Shown in pieces: positions 42,441 through 55,100 of a stretch of 64,000 bases of DNA (its first letter is position 1; each line of letters starts with the position of its first letter). The notes beneath the pieces were generated by a model that saw nothing but the letters and a program-made list of their open reading frames with translations, had not been told where the DNA came from and ran no database searches. Both the position numbers and the translations under genes were made by a program. The DNA is taken from assembly GCF_905220415.1 (NCBI RefSeq), contig NC_059537.1, positions 6,827,622 to 6,891,621 on the forward strand. The letters run 5' to 3'. The DNA is from Colias croceus. Taxonomy: Eukaryota > Arthropoda > Insecta > Lepidoptera > Pieridae.

Positions 42441-42995
42441 GAATTAAAAAAATGTATAAATCTTTTATTTCATATTTACAATTATCTAACAGCGCTTTTC
42501 GATTTATGTGATGTAACATATAAAATTAACATAAAATAAAGGGCATCGAGAAACCTTCTTTAAAAATTATTTAATAATATAATATTATACTAGCACTGAT
42601 AGTAACCTTATTTTTTGAGACTTCTGCTATTTATAAAATGCAAAATTCATCCTATTCAATTATGCAACTTATCCAGTTTTGTTAAGCCTCCACTCTCCAG
42701 CAATTGTTTATCTTGCTCTAACCTAGAGTTGACACTGCATTTTAATTTCATCAAAATATGTATTATTTCATTAATGTATATTGCTTTCATTATTCATATT
42801 CATCACTAGTTGAGAAAAAAAATATGTCCTCTTTGAATATTTTCAGCCCCTTCATCTTTGTAATTGTATCACATCATATTATGTGAAGGTATACTAAAAT
42901 ATTAATTTTTCCATAGTACATTCCTTCATTTGATTGCTTTATCCACCATTTAAAAAATATAATGCAGTTGATGTAAAATACCATTTTATATATTT

Positions 42996-44285
42996 TTAAG
43001 TGCTATCTATATAATTTATGTAATTACATAGAAACTGCCGTTTCTCCAGTGCAGTTTTGACTATACTTGGATCAATAGTGACCCCATCATCATTAAGCAC
43101 AGCTTCTTCTTTCATATAGGAGCTCCCTTCGTGAAGTAAAACAAAATTATGTAAGATGCAAGCTGCACAAATCAATGTCTTAATGGATTCGGCTTTATTA
43201 ATATCAATATGATTTAACTTTTTAAACCTCTCCTTAAGCAGTTCAAAAGCATGTCCAATGTAGGTGCATGTTTTCCAATGTATTTCATTAAATTTCATCT
43301 CTTCACTTGTCAACACTTCATCGCTGGTAAAGGGGGTCATTAAGTTCTTCCGTAACTTATACTCGGAGTTTCCCAGTATATGATTATCAAAATCTATGAA
43401 ATTTTTTAATTCATGAGCTAATTGGCTCTCCTTATAAACTCTGCTTTTATGTGTATTACCTATATCTCCTATGTGGATATCAAAAAACATTAATGTTTCA
43501 TCACAAACAGCTTGCAATAAAATAATTTCAGGCTTATTTTTCCGATTCATTTTAGACCCGACTTTTAACCGACAGGCATCTATGAAACCAACACAGTTGG
43601 GGAATCCATATCTACTGTTTACTTTAATTCTTGTGACATGTTGTTCCTCTAGAGATGGCCAATTTATAAAATGATATCTTTGTTCTGATAGTAGTGTGGC
43701 AATTTCATGAAAAATATAACTGACAGTAGATTTGTGTAAACTAAATAATTTAGCAACATCATTAAATGAAGAATCACTCGTGAGTAACCAAAGGAAAATA
43801 TGAACTTTTTTATCCAATGAAATATTTGATGTCCCCGGTTTTATATAATCTTTAAGATGATTTATTAGAGCCTGAAAAAAATACAAATAAAATATAAATA
43901 TAATTATTTGATTTAACTGCAACCAATCAACTTTATACAAATACCATTTAAAAAGTATTATTTTATTATATATAATATTGTTTACCTGTACTGTGGACTT
44001 TTTCATCATAAATTTAGCAGCATAGTCTTCATCAGTATAATTAATAAGAATGTTTTCATAAAATTTATTATCCTCATACGTGTTTTGATTGTCCCTATAA
44101 AATTTATTGTAATTATGCCGTTTCACTTCATTTGCACTTTCTTTTTTAACGTTATCATTAATACATGTTATATTGTCATGGTTTTCCTTTATAACATTAG
44201 CAGCAGCAATGATAACTCTATTCATAGATGACACATTATCTTCTAAAAAAAGTTCCATAATAAACTCTTTATCAAAAGCCATCAT
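42996..44285 (-). CDS. HARBI1-like transposase-derived gene, catalytic residues altered
   Basis: The minus strand is open for 429 codons, but 43,872-43,985 looks like a 114-nt in-frame intron (ACAG^GTAAAC ... TTTTTTTCAG^GCTC) whose translation is a hydrophobic low-complexity run. Splicing (exons 44,285-43,986 and 43,871-42,996) leaves 391 residues. The C-terminal part follows the PIF/Harbinger DDE nuclease: VAKLFSLHKSTVSYIFHEI helix-turn-helix-like segment, GFIDACRLKV (first Asp), GDIGNTHKSRVYKES, ILGNSEYKLRKNLMTPF, and HAFELLKERFKKL. Family members usually read HD where this reads HK, and IE before HAF/RAF where this reads IG, so two of the three catalytic acids appear replaced. No Harbinger inverted ends were noticed around it. 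An intact frame with a dead active site suggests a co-opted DNA-binding protein, or a recently inactivated copy. The start could be either of the two adjacent Met codons. Confidence 0.8.
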   Translation of the reverse strand: MMAFDKEFIMELFLEDNVSSMNRVIIAAANVIKENHDNITCINDNVKKESANEVKRHNYNKFYRDNQNTYEDNKFYENILINYTDEDYAAKFMMKKSTVQVNNIIYNKIILFKWYLYKVDWLQLNQIIIFIFYLYFFQALINHLKDYIKPGTSNISLDKKVHIFLWLLTSDSSFNDVAKLFSLHKSTVSYIFHEIATLLSEQRYHFINWPSLEEQHVTRIKVNSRYGFPNCVGFIDACRLKVGSKMNRKNKPEIILLQAVCDETLMFFDIHIGDIGNTHKSRVYKESQLAHELKNFIDFDNHILGNSEYKLRKNLMTPFTSDEVLTSEEMKFNEIHWKTCTYIGHAFELLKERFKKLNHIDINKAESIKTLICAACILHNFVLLHEGSSYMKEEAVLNDDGVTIDPSIVKTALEKRQFLCNYINYIDST

Positions 44286-45243
44286 TAATTTATCTTTATT
44301 TATTTTTATATCGAGAAATAACTCCGCTAGCTTTTTGATTTTTCATAAAAACAATAGGTATAATACCTACATTTTGTAATGGGTATAGTACCTACCTAGG
44401 TAGTAGTCCTAAGTGACGCTGTCACCTGTCACTGTCATTATCAATAAAAAGTTAATTGATGGTAGGTACTAGTCTTTTGGTTGAAATCAAATAGATTACC
44501 TATGCTGTCACCTGATTACATACCTAAACGAAATGTACCTGGTTTTACATCTATTCTGTGCACAGAACACTAGTACTCCTAGCGGAGATTCTGTGTAAAA
44601 GAGATTCTAGTAGACATTTTAAGCACTACTTGCAAGTAAACCGTTTAAATATACCTAACTACCATTATAATATAATGATTATTTTCCAAATTCAAAGTGC
44701 CAGAGCCAGTGCTGCACCGGAAAGAAGTAATACTGACACAAATCACTGCATAATAAATAAAGGCATCAGCCATTAGAACTTAGAAGCTTGACCTGTATAG
44801 ACTGTGCTGTACATATCCATACACAAAACAGACTATGCTTTACTTTTCTGAATAAATCACTTTATAACATACATAGATTTGTATTGTGATATAATTTATC
44901 AAAAACAAAATCACTGTTATGTGTAGTTTTATCAGGAACATTCCTGTAAACCCACACTTATCTGTAACTTTGGAGTATTACTATTTATTTACAAGGTCTT
45001 GCAGATTGTGTTTTACATAATAGGTATATCCAAATTAAATGATAGAAAATATTTAAATACCTACTAAGGAATTTTAGGAAATAAAATTGTATACAAGCTT
45101 GTTTACATTTTTAATTAAAATATAAGTAGGTTACAAAGCAAATCTGAACCCACAGAAAATACAATAAATTGTATAAAAATGAAAATATGCAAAAGCACCA
45201 TTAATTTTTTTTTACATTGCAATAGGTATACATGTAATGCTAA
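44286..45243. other. Intergenic with a TGACA/TGTCA cluster
   Basis: Upstream of the HARBI1-like start lies a cluster of TGTCA/TGACA words at about 44,413-44,440 (GACGCTGTCACCTGTCACTG). It probably belongs to the promoter. Beyond it the sequence is AT-rich with no gene recognised. Confidence 0.4.
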
Positions 45244-45703
45244 AGCTCCCAGTACACAATGACCTGTGACATGCCACGCTTTACAATGCACAACTATAGG
45301 CCAAGATCAATTGCTGTTCACACAATGGCCCATGTCTCATTGTTGCCTGGCAAGCCACTTGCGATGGACATACAGCGCTCAGATTGTTATAAATCAATAA
45401 ACCTGAAAATTTCTTCATTGCTCCACGATACTGATATTTTAGGCAATCAAATACTATATTTTAATATAAAAATAAAATTCTAGCAACAAAAAAGTGCACT
45501 ATCGCAGTCAGCGGTCGGTGACGAACTAAACACTGGCCCATTGTGTGAACACCACAGGGCACACTACGCCACGATTCCTTTAAGTGTGCCCAATTGCGCG
45601 CCACGAAAGACAATTGCGCGCCATCATAATATACAATTACCCCGTGTACACCATTGTATTGCCATTGCAATGGATCAGCATGGGCCATTGTGTACTGCGG
45701 GCT
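45244..45703. mobile_element. PIF/Harbinger-like MITE
   Basis: A 460-bp unit. The left end is AGCTCCCAGTACACAATG, and the right end (complement) is AGCCCGCAGTACACAATG. It is flanked by TAA on both sides (45,241-45,243 and 45,704-45,706), which fits the three-base TWA duplication of PIF/Harbinger elements. Inside, the end words recur as sub-terminal inverted copies (CACAATGGCCCATG near 45,320 and the complement near 45,535). No transposase frame. Confidence 0.65.
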
Positions 45704-45833
45704 TAAGAGTTTTAAATGTTTATCACAAAACTGGTATAATACATAGCTCTACTTCTTATTTCAGTGTAATTTAAATACATATTTCTATTTGGTTAAATAT
45801 GTTATTTAATTTCTAATTTATGCAATTTTATTA

Positions 45834-46596
45834 CTAATCTTTTTTCCAAATCAGTGTATAATTATTTGAAGGCATCTCTACAGTGTCTATAAGTGATAAA
45901 TTATTATCTTCTCCCAACTTTATAAGATCACTTATATCTCTCAATCCCCATGATGGATTTCTAGCCTTAAGAGATGCATTAAAATCAATGTTACTTTGTG
46001 GTGTTATGACACCATCTTTACTGTAAGGTCCATAAGTTATCATCAGAGCTTCAGATTTTAAATATGAGCCTGCATTTTGAAATAATCCAATTGTACATTC
46101 ATATGGGCTGATATGAATCAAATTAGCACTGTACATATAATCGATTGTACTCTCTTCAAAACCATAGTTTGAAAACTTGTTCCGTACATCTAATAATATA
46201 GGTTGCAATATATTTTTTGTATGGCAGTGATTAGCATAATAGGAAATACTTCCAAATAAATTCATATCAATGTCACTTGGTTGGAATTTGACACCTGGAA
46301 AATTGGGAGCAAAGTGAGCTACATGCTGGCCAGACCCTGATGCTATTTCCAGAAACAATGGGCTTTCGTCTTCAATTTGATCAACATCACATAGAATAAA
46401 TCTTTTCAGAACTTGTAATATTGGTTCTTTATTTCGGGAAGCAGCTGGATATATAAGTTTTTCTCCATTATACCTGTGGAAACATAAATAACAAAGTTTG
46501 AAAAAGTTTATAGTAAATATTCTGTACATATTAAGTTTCATGCACTTACCCTTCGTTTTGTTGAATATTTGATGCAAAATCCCTGCTTTTGGACAT
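45834..46596 (-). CDS. METTL26: METTL26/UPF0585 family methyltransferase-like protein
   Basis: Two exons, 46,596-46,550 and 46,473-45,834, joined in frame (GAAGG^GTAAGT ... TCCACAG^GTATAA). They encode 228 residues beginning MSKSRDFASNIQQNEGYNG. The early block YPAASRNKEPILQVL and the glycine-rich motif FLEIASGSGQHVAHFAP (SAM-binding motif I), followed by FQPSDID, NLIHISP and APSWGL-type sequence (here ARNPSWGLRDI), are diagnostic of the DUF938/UPF0585 family (human METTL26, fly CG18661). The family has a Rossmann methyltransferase fold, but its substrate is not established to my knowledge. Length is normal. The AATAAA signal sits two bases after the stop (45,827-45,832). A TGACA-rich cluster at 46,983-47,035 may mark the promoter. 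Confidence 0.9.
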
Positions 46597-47677
46597 TGGT
46601 CTTGAAGTTGCCCAAAACAAGGGCCTTAAAAATTGTTTCAGTAATATTTTTGCTGTGGTACCTATATTATGAATGTCAATACTTAATAATGTATCCTATT
46701 GAATTCGGCAAGTCTGCTGCTAAATAAAGTTAAAATAATTGAGCTGTAGTTTATCTTCTTGAGGTAAATATAATATCTTTGAACGCTTAAAAATTAAACC
46801 ACTTAAACACAACCGCTGTACTCTGGAAATTTTAATAGTGAAAATAAATGAGATATCTTGGTGGATAAGTGATGGTCTAAATATTTTATTCTTTTTCGTA
46901 AATATGAAGCCTAGAAATATATAAAATAGAAAATTTCTATTTTCTACTTCTACTTCTAGCCGCTAGCCTTTTCAGGGTAACCGGTTGACATTTGACATTG
47001 ACAGATGAGTCATGAGACACAAGTTTGAAGTGTCAGTAACTATTCGGAGGAGGATAGAAAGGCTTTTAGACATAAATATAAAAGACAAAATCTATAATGA
47101 TAATTTATAAGTGGTGTATATTATGAATACTTTTCTATACAATTACTGTAGTTATATTATATTTGACCATATTTGACCCATGTTATAACTATAGCCGCAA
47201 TGTGTCAATTCACGTGGTTCACACGTGGTTAAAATACGCCAAGTGTGAGTCAGACTGCAGACAAGCCGATATGTAAACTGTTCACCCATCGAATTTATAA
47301 TCGCACTAACCGTTCCTTAACCTTAATTTTAAATTATTTGTTATTCTAACGGCAACAGAAATTCAACCCTTAAAATTTCAACTAAGTAGGTAACTATTAC
47401 GGTTCTTGCGGTACATCCTAGTGAGTTGATGGCAGACAGACAGCGAAGTCTTACGAATAACTCCCGTTTACCCTTGTGTAGGTACGGAGCCTCAAAAATG
47501 ATAATAACATATTATTGATATTATTAAGATATTAATATAGTAATCGTCGTGTCAAGGTCTCTGCTATGAAAGTATTCTGAAGGGGCTGGGTCGTTTATTA
47601 AAAAGTTTTGTGTGTAAAAAATTCTAAATTAAGTAGATATAGGTCTACCAGAATCTGATGGCATATTAATTATGGCT
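46597..47677. other. Upstream region of the METTL26 gene
   Basis: No gene seen. Contains TTGACATTTGACATTGACAG (46,985-47,004), probably promoter-associated. Confidence 0.4.
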
Positions 47678-48146
47678 GTTTTCCAATTACAGAGCATAAT
47701 GCGACTCAGTGGCGCACAATGCCGAATTATGCTGATGCTTAATTGGAACGTGAAACGCACCAGCAGGTTGCGCTAAGTTCAGTGTTGAAAAAAAAAAAAT
47801 ATTCATAGAGTTAGCAATAACCTCATTAATGTGTAAATAAAGTGGTATACATAATAATTGGTTGAAAACTATTTACGGTTATTTTAAGTAATTTGGATTT
47901 ACCTTCATCCATACTTATATTGATTTTTTTAACACAATTTGAATTAACTTTGATTATTTCGAAAGAAACGAAAGCTTTAAATTTTTTTCCAACAATTAAT
48001 AATTATTTACGATAAATCGATTGCACGCATCAATTCACGCGCATTACTTTTAAGAGTGCTCAATTGTGCGAAGCATTGCTGTAATTGGAACATTCAACGC
48101 TAAGCATTATGCCGCATAATGCGCTCTAGTGCTGTAATTGGAAAAC
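47678..48146. mobile_element. MITE-like repeat, copy 1
   Basis: Bounded by GTTTTCCAATTACAG and its complement CTGTAATTGGAAAAC, with a further internal TGTAATTGGAA near 48,080. A related copy lies in the opposite orientation at 61,075-61,543. On the minus strand both keep an ATGGATGAAGG start-like word, here at 47,912-47,902. No clear target duplication, so the superfamily is not assigned. Confidence 0.65.
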
Positions 48147-48278
48147 ACGGTATATTTAAGAAATAAAAGATTTTCATGTGGCAACTTATTTGACAACTAT
48201 CAAATTGGTTGTCAAATTATTGGTCTTTTTTGCAGTTGATGAATAATTTTTAGGATTTTGTCTAAAAAATCTTCGAAA

Positions 48279-48555
48279 ATGTTGAAAAAGCCGCTGCGAT
48301 CACAAGCAAGAGGTGTTGTTTATAATGTGTATAGAAAAACATTCGATGAAGAAGGGTCAAACACATCACAATTTTCAATTTTGAAGATTTTATTGGTAAA
48401 TTTGACTTACCCGTTTTGATACTTTAAATTAAAAAATATTATGTGTAGGTATCTATAATATTGTTTGTTGATTAGAATATAATTTTTGAAAACTTATTAC
48501 AGGAGTTTCAAATACGGCTATTAGTCAAGTCCGAGCTGTCCAAGTCAATTTTATA
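48279..48555 (+). pseudogene. Fragment of a transposase-like N-terminus
   Basis: ATG at 48,279 opens a frame that starts MLKKPLRSQARGVVYNVYRK and runs about 46 codons. After a gap, ACAG^GAGTTTCAAATACGGCTAT near 48,500 translates as GVSNTAISQV. Wording of the type 'LRSQAREIVYNVYKF ... ATGVSxxTV' is the helix-turn-helix start of many insect Tc1/IS630-type DDE transposase relatives. The catalytic domain is missing and the frame stops soon after, so I read this as a truncated relic. It could be the first exons of a host gene, but no later exons were recognised. Confidence 0.4.
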
Positions 48556-49146
48556 ATGTGTGTATCTGATAATACTTACGAAAATAAACATAGTTTTATT
48601 TTATTTTTATTTTATTTTATAAAAAAATTATAAGCAGTTTTGATCTACATTATCATTATATCGATATTTTCACATGGCATACTGGTAATGAATATACAAA
48701 TATAGGTATGTGTAAATAATAATATGTAAGTATTACCTGTATAAAAGTAATATTATGTATAATTGTATATTAGGTATACATGTAAGTATGTACCTACATA
48801 TAATATTAAGTGGATATCTCATTATTAAGTACAGTATTGTCCACTTATGTAATGTGACTAATGATATTGAGGTCAAAATAAAAAATAAGCAGTATCAAGA
48901 TCGTTCAGTCCATTTTCCCCAGGGTTGCACACTCAAAATTTTGATTTCCCTAATTGCCATCAGATTCTGGTTTACCTATACCTATAATTTTTTCCGTCTA
49001 GTCAACCGAAAATGTAATTTTCAAATCGATATTTTAGCTGAGCTTCCTTATAAACTTTTAAGGTATTTTTTGAACAATACTTTTTATTGTACTTAAGTAA
49101 GTATAAAAAAAACAAAATTTGATTTTTTGTGTTATTATGTAATATT
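48556..49146. other. Downstream region of PIGN
   Basis: AT-rich, no gene. AATAAA on the minus strand at 49,083-49,088 lies about 60 bases after the PIGN stop and probably ends that transcript. Confidence 0.5.
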
Positions 49147-52100
49147 CTATACGTATTTCTTTCTATTCTTAAATAATTTAATAAACAGTACAGCCGCATC
49201 AACATCAGTTAATATTTTAGCTAATTGATTAATAAGAACAATTATTAATGTAAGAATTTGTACGATAACATATTGTGATATTGATGTTCCTATCTCCAGC
49301 CAACTGCCAGTATTTGTAACATGGTATAACAATTGCAAACCCATTATATTTGAATATATGAGAACTATGACGTGAACATATCCCATTGGAGCCTGAAACA
49401 AAACAAAGGAAAAATCAATTTAATTAATAAATAAATAGCGATCTACAAGGATCTACACTTTCTTTACTTCTTCTGCTATTACATAGAAAGAATTTTGGTA
49501 GAAGAATTATCTTTATAGTTTTCGAGTTTATCCATTACAAACATACGAACAGACGAAAACTTTTATTGACGAAAATGTATCAATAAAAATCATTAAAATA
49601 GAATTCTCACCGCTTTATGCAGAAAATAAGTACGTAGGTACGTAACTTAAGAATTCAAATATGAAATAATAGTCGAGTAATTGTATAGATAGCCGGAGCG
49701 AGCAATAAGTAAGTAAAAATAATCATGAGAACTAATCAAAGATAAGTGAACTACTGACCTTTGTTAAGTTTTGGATGGCTCGGAAACAACAGGCAACACT
49801 CAGTTGTGTTGACAGAGTTTTCATGATTATCAAAGCCATAATAAGAAATGGCTTATATGAGGTCGTAAAGCACAGGACCCATCGCACTTCATAAGAATTT
49901 AATGAGTCGATATTGCCAGTCCCAAAGTATGATAGTACGATGTATAAAATCTGTTTTACGATAAGGAAATACATTAAACAAACAGAACTAAGTATATAAA
50001 TAGGCAATAGAATTTGGTCATAAATATAAATATGGGTGAATTCTTTATATATTGTTTAATATGAAAATGTTATAAGGTTTCAGAACTTGACTCCTATCAA
50101 CGAATATGTCAAATGGTGTGTGCCTAATTTTTCTTTTTTTATTTTCATTCTACACTTTACAGTGGGTAGATTAAAAGGATACAAAAAAGAAAGCTCTTCT
50201 AAAGTCATGGCTGCTTATACTCCTTTCGAAAGATGTAATATGCTTGTCCATCATCTGATCTTCCGAATTAAAATAGTAATCAGTGACCTGCATAATCAAA
50301 AATTAAATAAATTTTAAGTTATCCCAATTTCATGTTTAGGTAACAAAATGATAATTAAGTACCTCTTTGCTGCCGATGTCAAGAAGTTTAAATTCGATGT
50401 ACATCCAACATGTGATATTAAATATCAACGCAACAATAAAAAGACCCTCATGTGCGACAGATAATAATAAATAAAAAATTATTGTTGAAGAGTTAATTCC
50501 GAGAATACGGTTATTCAGTCTCTTGCTATACAAAAGTGGCAACACTGGTAAAAGAGCTGAAAAAGGGTAACATTAAATTAGCATTTATAAAAACTCATTG
50601 CAAAAGCAATAATTGGTGTTCGTTAATTTAAAAGTTTAATTACAACGGAAATATTATAACTGATTGATACTGTCTACCACATCGTAAATAAGTGTATGAG
50701 GAAAAACAAGAATTCCTTTTTGAAAATTTTATTGTACTTTTTAAATAAGTAGGTAAGTATGAACTGAAAGATTTTTAATATATTTTCGTAATGCTATTCG
50801 TCAGTAGATAGGAAAATTTTTCTTGAATAGGTACTTACCAGTAATTAACCAGCAAACAGTTTGCAATGCTTGTGAAATTGGAGCACCACCATCAAATTTC
50901 TTCGACTGCACAAATATTATTTGTAATGTAATAGTAAGAATTACCATTTGCACCACGCAAAGAATCACATCTCTCAAGTTATTTTTATCTTCACAGTTAG
51001 GGCTCAATATAAACCATACACAATATATCATAACAAGGAGCCATATAAAGCCGCCAAGATATCTAAAACAAATATAAGATCAACGTTTAGTATACATCAT
51101 TTAAACAACTGGTAGAAATTTAAAATTATTATTTATCATGTAATTCAATATTAAACATAAGAAATTAATACATTATTAATACACTTACACCAATTCAATA
51201 AAAACATCCTTCCCAATAACAGGGGAAATTGAAAAAATACTTAATATCAAGCAACCCACTGGCCATGAGAGAAACAGTAAAGTGTTAACATTTCGTTTTG
51301 CTGATGAAAACATAGGCCACAAACTCATGCCAAGCAATGGTATACTGAGCATCCACCTATATGTAAATGAATATCCCTAGAAATAAACAGTTATCTATAC
51401 ATATAATAAATCTGTAGAAGGGTCAATTCTGTACATTGAAAATATTGAAAAAATAAATAGCAGGGGGTGTTACTGGATCGATACCCAAATATGTGATTAA
51501 ATAAATTTTTATCTGTCTGTCTGTCTGTATGTGAAGGCATCACGTAAAAACTAACGGTTCGATTTCGATGAAATTTGGTGTAATTATACCTTATTATCCT
51601 GGGCATAAAATAGGATACTTTTTATCCCGGAAAAATACGTAGAAAAAAAATCTTAATTTTAAAACCGCGCGGACGGAGTCGCGGGCGGAAGCTAGTGATA
51701 TAATATAATGAATCCATGCATCAATTCATTAATCTTTACTAATATTAGAAAGGTGAAGAGTTTGTTTGTTTACTTGAAAGCGCTAATGTCAGGAACCTTG
51801 CATCCAATTAGAAAATATATTTCACTGTTAGATAGTTTATTTATCGCAGAAAGCTATAGGCTGTATATCATCATGCTAAGACCAATAGAAGCAGAGCAAG
51901 GTGTGTAAATGTGGGGCGCAGCTAATCATTTATACATCCATTTCATAACATAATAAGTTGCATCTAAAATACCAATTATTTTGATGCATTACTTACAATA
52001 GCCATTGAACCGAATGTGTAACACAAAACTTCAATGGCCAATAAGGAGTAGCCCCGTCTATGGTATAACATCTTCAAAGTCAGTATCCAAAGCTTTACTG

Positions 52101-55100
52101 GTGATAAAGCATATAACCAGAGCGCTATTGGCAGCAAGAAGTAAATATAATACTGAGGTGGCAAATTTTGTGCTGGAAATAAATTAATTAACATAATAAT
52201 AAAATCTTAAGTCAATAAACCAAGAGAATGTAAACTAATACATAGATATGATTACAACTTACCATAAATTAGATAACTATAGAGTATACCCAATAATGAT
52301 GAAGTGAACAAAATAATTTTATCAGCCTTTTTGTATAAATTACTTTTGGTTTGATATTTTTTGTTGGACACATCAATTTGTGATACCATGGATTGTTCCA
52401 TAAGTGTGCGTAGTAAATAAGCTATCCATCCCAAAAAGGAGATGGTAATTGTTGTTAGAAGTGGCTTCTGGTAGTAATTATGATAATAAACAAGACCAGC
52501 CAGACTCAAATCCATAATCTCTTCACTAAACATAATCAATTTCTCGTAATCAGCATGCTCTAACAACATTTCTGTAAACCTTATTAATTCTTTCACCTTC
52601 TTACCATCTAAGGGTTCATATGGTTTATATAAAATAGATATGGCATTGGCCTCAACATCAAGTCTCTTTGTATTGTATTGTGCAAGCAGTTGTCTACTAT
52701 TACTGTATAATGCTTTAGCTTTATTTGCCAATGAAGAATCAAGTAGATTTAATTTCAATTGTCCCTAAAAGAAAACAAACTAAGGTAAAATTCTCTCACA
52801 TATTTATTTAATAACAAGAACACAAAACTTAATAGAAAAATTAAAGTATTCCTTACCACAGAATTTACAGGTACAGGAATGGAGAGGAACGATGCCATCA
52901 GAGGTGTTAGGTCTGCTTGGTTTAAATCAAATCTATGTTCCTGAAACATGTAATTTGTTTCAGAATCAATATGTTTTTCTTCATCTTGAATTTGTTGCAC
53001 ACCAGCTCCCCAAAGAACATATGGAGTTCTTGTTTCATGCTCATATCCAGTGCCATGTGAACCTGGAAATTAAAATTATTCTATTCACTATGAAGATTAC
53101 AGTATTCTCAGCCAACGATGAACCTGATCTTATATGATCTAACAACACAAAATTCTACAAATATTTTATGAGAATAAGTATATACTTTAAATTAGTAAAA
53201 AGAATTAATATACCCCAATCAGTCATTCCATGATCTGCTGTCATGAGGAATGTTGTTTTTCCATCATCATTATAGAAACTCCTTAAAAGGTACTCCATTT
53301 CTTTAATACCATCATCAACATTTTTTAGTGTAGTTAAAAAATTCCTAGAAATTTTAGAAAAGTATATAACAGTCCCTCAAAATACTAAAATATATTTGTA
53401 TATTCAGTGGCGTAGCTATCATATGGCCAGGTGGTGCAGTGCACCAGGGCCCCGGAGCTCAGGGGGCCCTCAAACCTCAGCTTTGAAAAAAAATTTTTTT
53501 AAATATATTTTTTAAATAAAAAAAAATCTTGTGAGCAGGCTCGAGCCATTTTTTTTAAAATCAACAATTATAGAACTCCTTATTCAACATTTCCAACCTT
53601 GTTTCCAACACATGCGCCAAGCGTCCTCGATAGGCATGTGCTGTTTGTTAACGTTAGTTCGGTTATTTGGTAGTTTTGATGAGTAGTACATTGGATCAGC
53701 GATAAGCTCACGTGCTTGACGGTAGTGAGACCAATTCGCCAATTCCACCCATCAACTTTTTAATGAAACTTTCATTCGCTCTTGCCTTGCATGAGTTCTC
53801 ATTTATGATATTTGTGGCGATGTTTTCAACTTTCTGGGGTCTGGGACGTACTACAATAGTTGACGCTAGGTGTGTCGCTGACTGTTGTAATTCGTAATTC
53901 CCTACTACCAGCCTTATTTCATCAAGTATCACCACTAATACTATGATTTATATTCCGCACATCCATCCATCTGGCACCAAATTCTGCTAGAACTCATTTT
54001 CGCTAAAAAAATTTCCGATGACAAAATATGTATTCGATACCGTTTGCAGCACAACGGTAACCGTATAATCTATGATAGCTCTCAACATGATCGACAACAA
54101 AAAATAAACAACGTTATTCTAAACTCAAATTCAAATTGACAAATGAGCTACTTCACGGAAAAAAAGAAACAGTAAAAATCGCAGTGTAAACTGCACAACG
54201 GGGTACTCACTTCATTTTACAGTGGAACAGAGATTTTAACAGTTACACTGGATTGTCTAAAGTTCGATACACTAAATTCATCAATGTTTCCAGTAAAATA
54301 GTGTTCAACTGTCAAAATTAGATGACATCACCGATTTTCATACTGTTCGCAGCAGCAACGGTTAGTGTTACAGTATTGGTATTAGTTATATACTACCCTC
54401 TCAAACACCGAACGGCCTGTGATCAGTTTCAGAAGAAATATTGCGATATAATTGAACCCAATTTCTCGCTCTAATTTCTTAATGTATATCATCTAATTCT
54501 CCCTCAATTGATGGTCTATTCGCCAGCTTTGCAAAGAAATTATAACAAAATTTGGCGTGTTCGAATGTGACCTTACGGAAGTGTATACAGCGATGCTACT
54601 GTTTCATACAATTCCTGTTACTTCCGCGGCAGCAGAAAGATCTTTCAGTAAACTGAAGATTATAAAAAATTATTTAAGAAACTGCATTCGACAAGATCGC
54701 CTTCGACATTTATCGTTGCAATAGAAAATGAGGCGGCATCAAACTTGGATTTGAGTGAAATTATAGACGAATTCGCAAAAATTAAAGCGCGCAAGAGATT
54801 GTGAATTGGGCGGAGAATTCTGTTAAAAATCGTTTTTCCATTATTTAATCTCATCTGTATAATAAATATTCTATATTGTCATGTGCGTCGTTGTTTATAT
54901 TTTATTCCCTTTTTCTTCTATTAAACACATGGAGAGTCTAACAGAGACGACGTATGGATTTAGCGGTTAGCCTACTAGAGATAAGTTCACTTACTGTTTT
55001 CTATTCTTATTCTTATCAATAATTTTGAAGGTAAATATAAGTTCAAACTACGCGGAAAGAGGGGAGGAGGAGGGCCCGATTCTTTCCCTATGCACCAGGG

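Noticed and set aside
43872..43985. Extra 38 residues in the continuous 429-codon HARBI1-like frame
   Set aside because: The segment has GT/AG borders and translates to low-complexity hydrophobic residues not found in the family, so it is treated as an intron.
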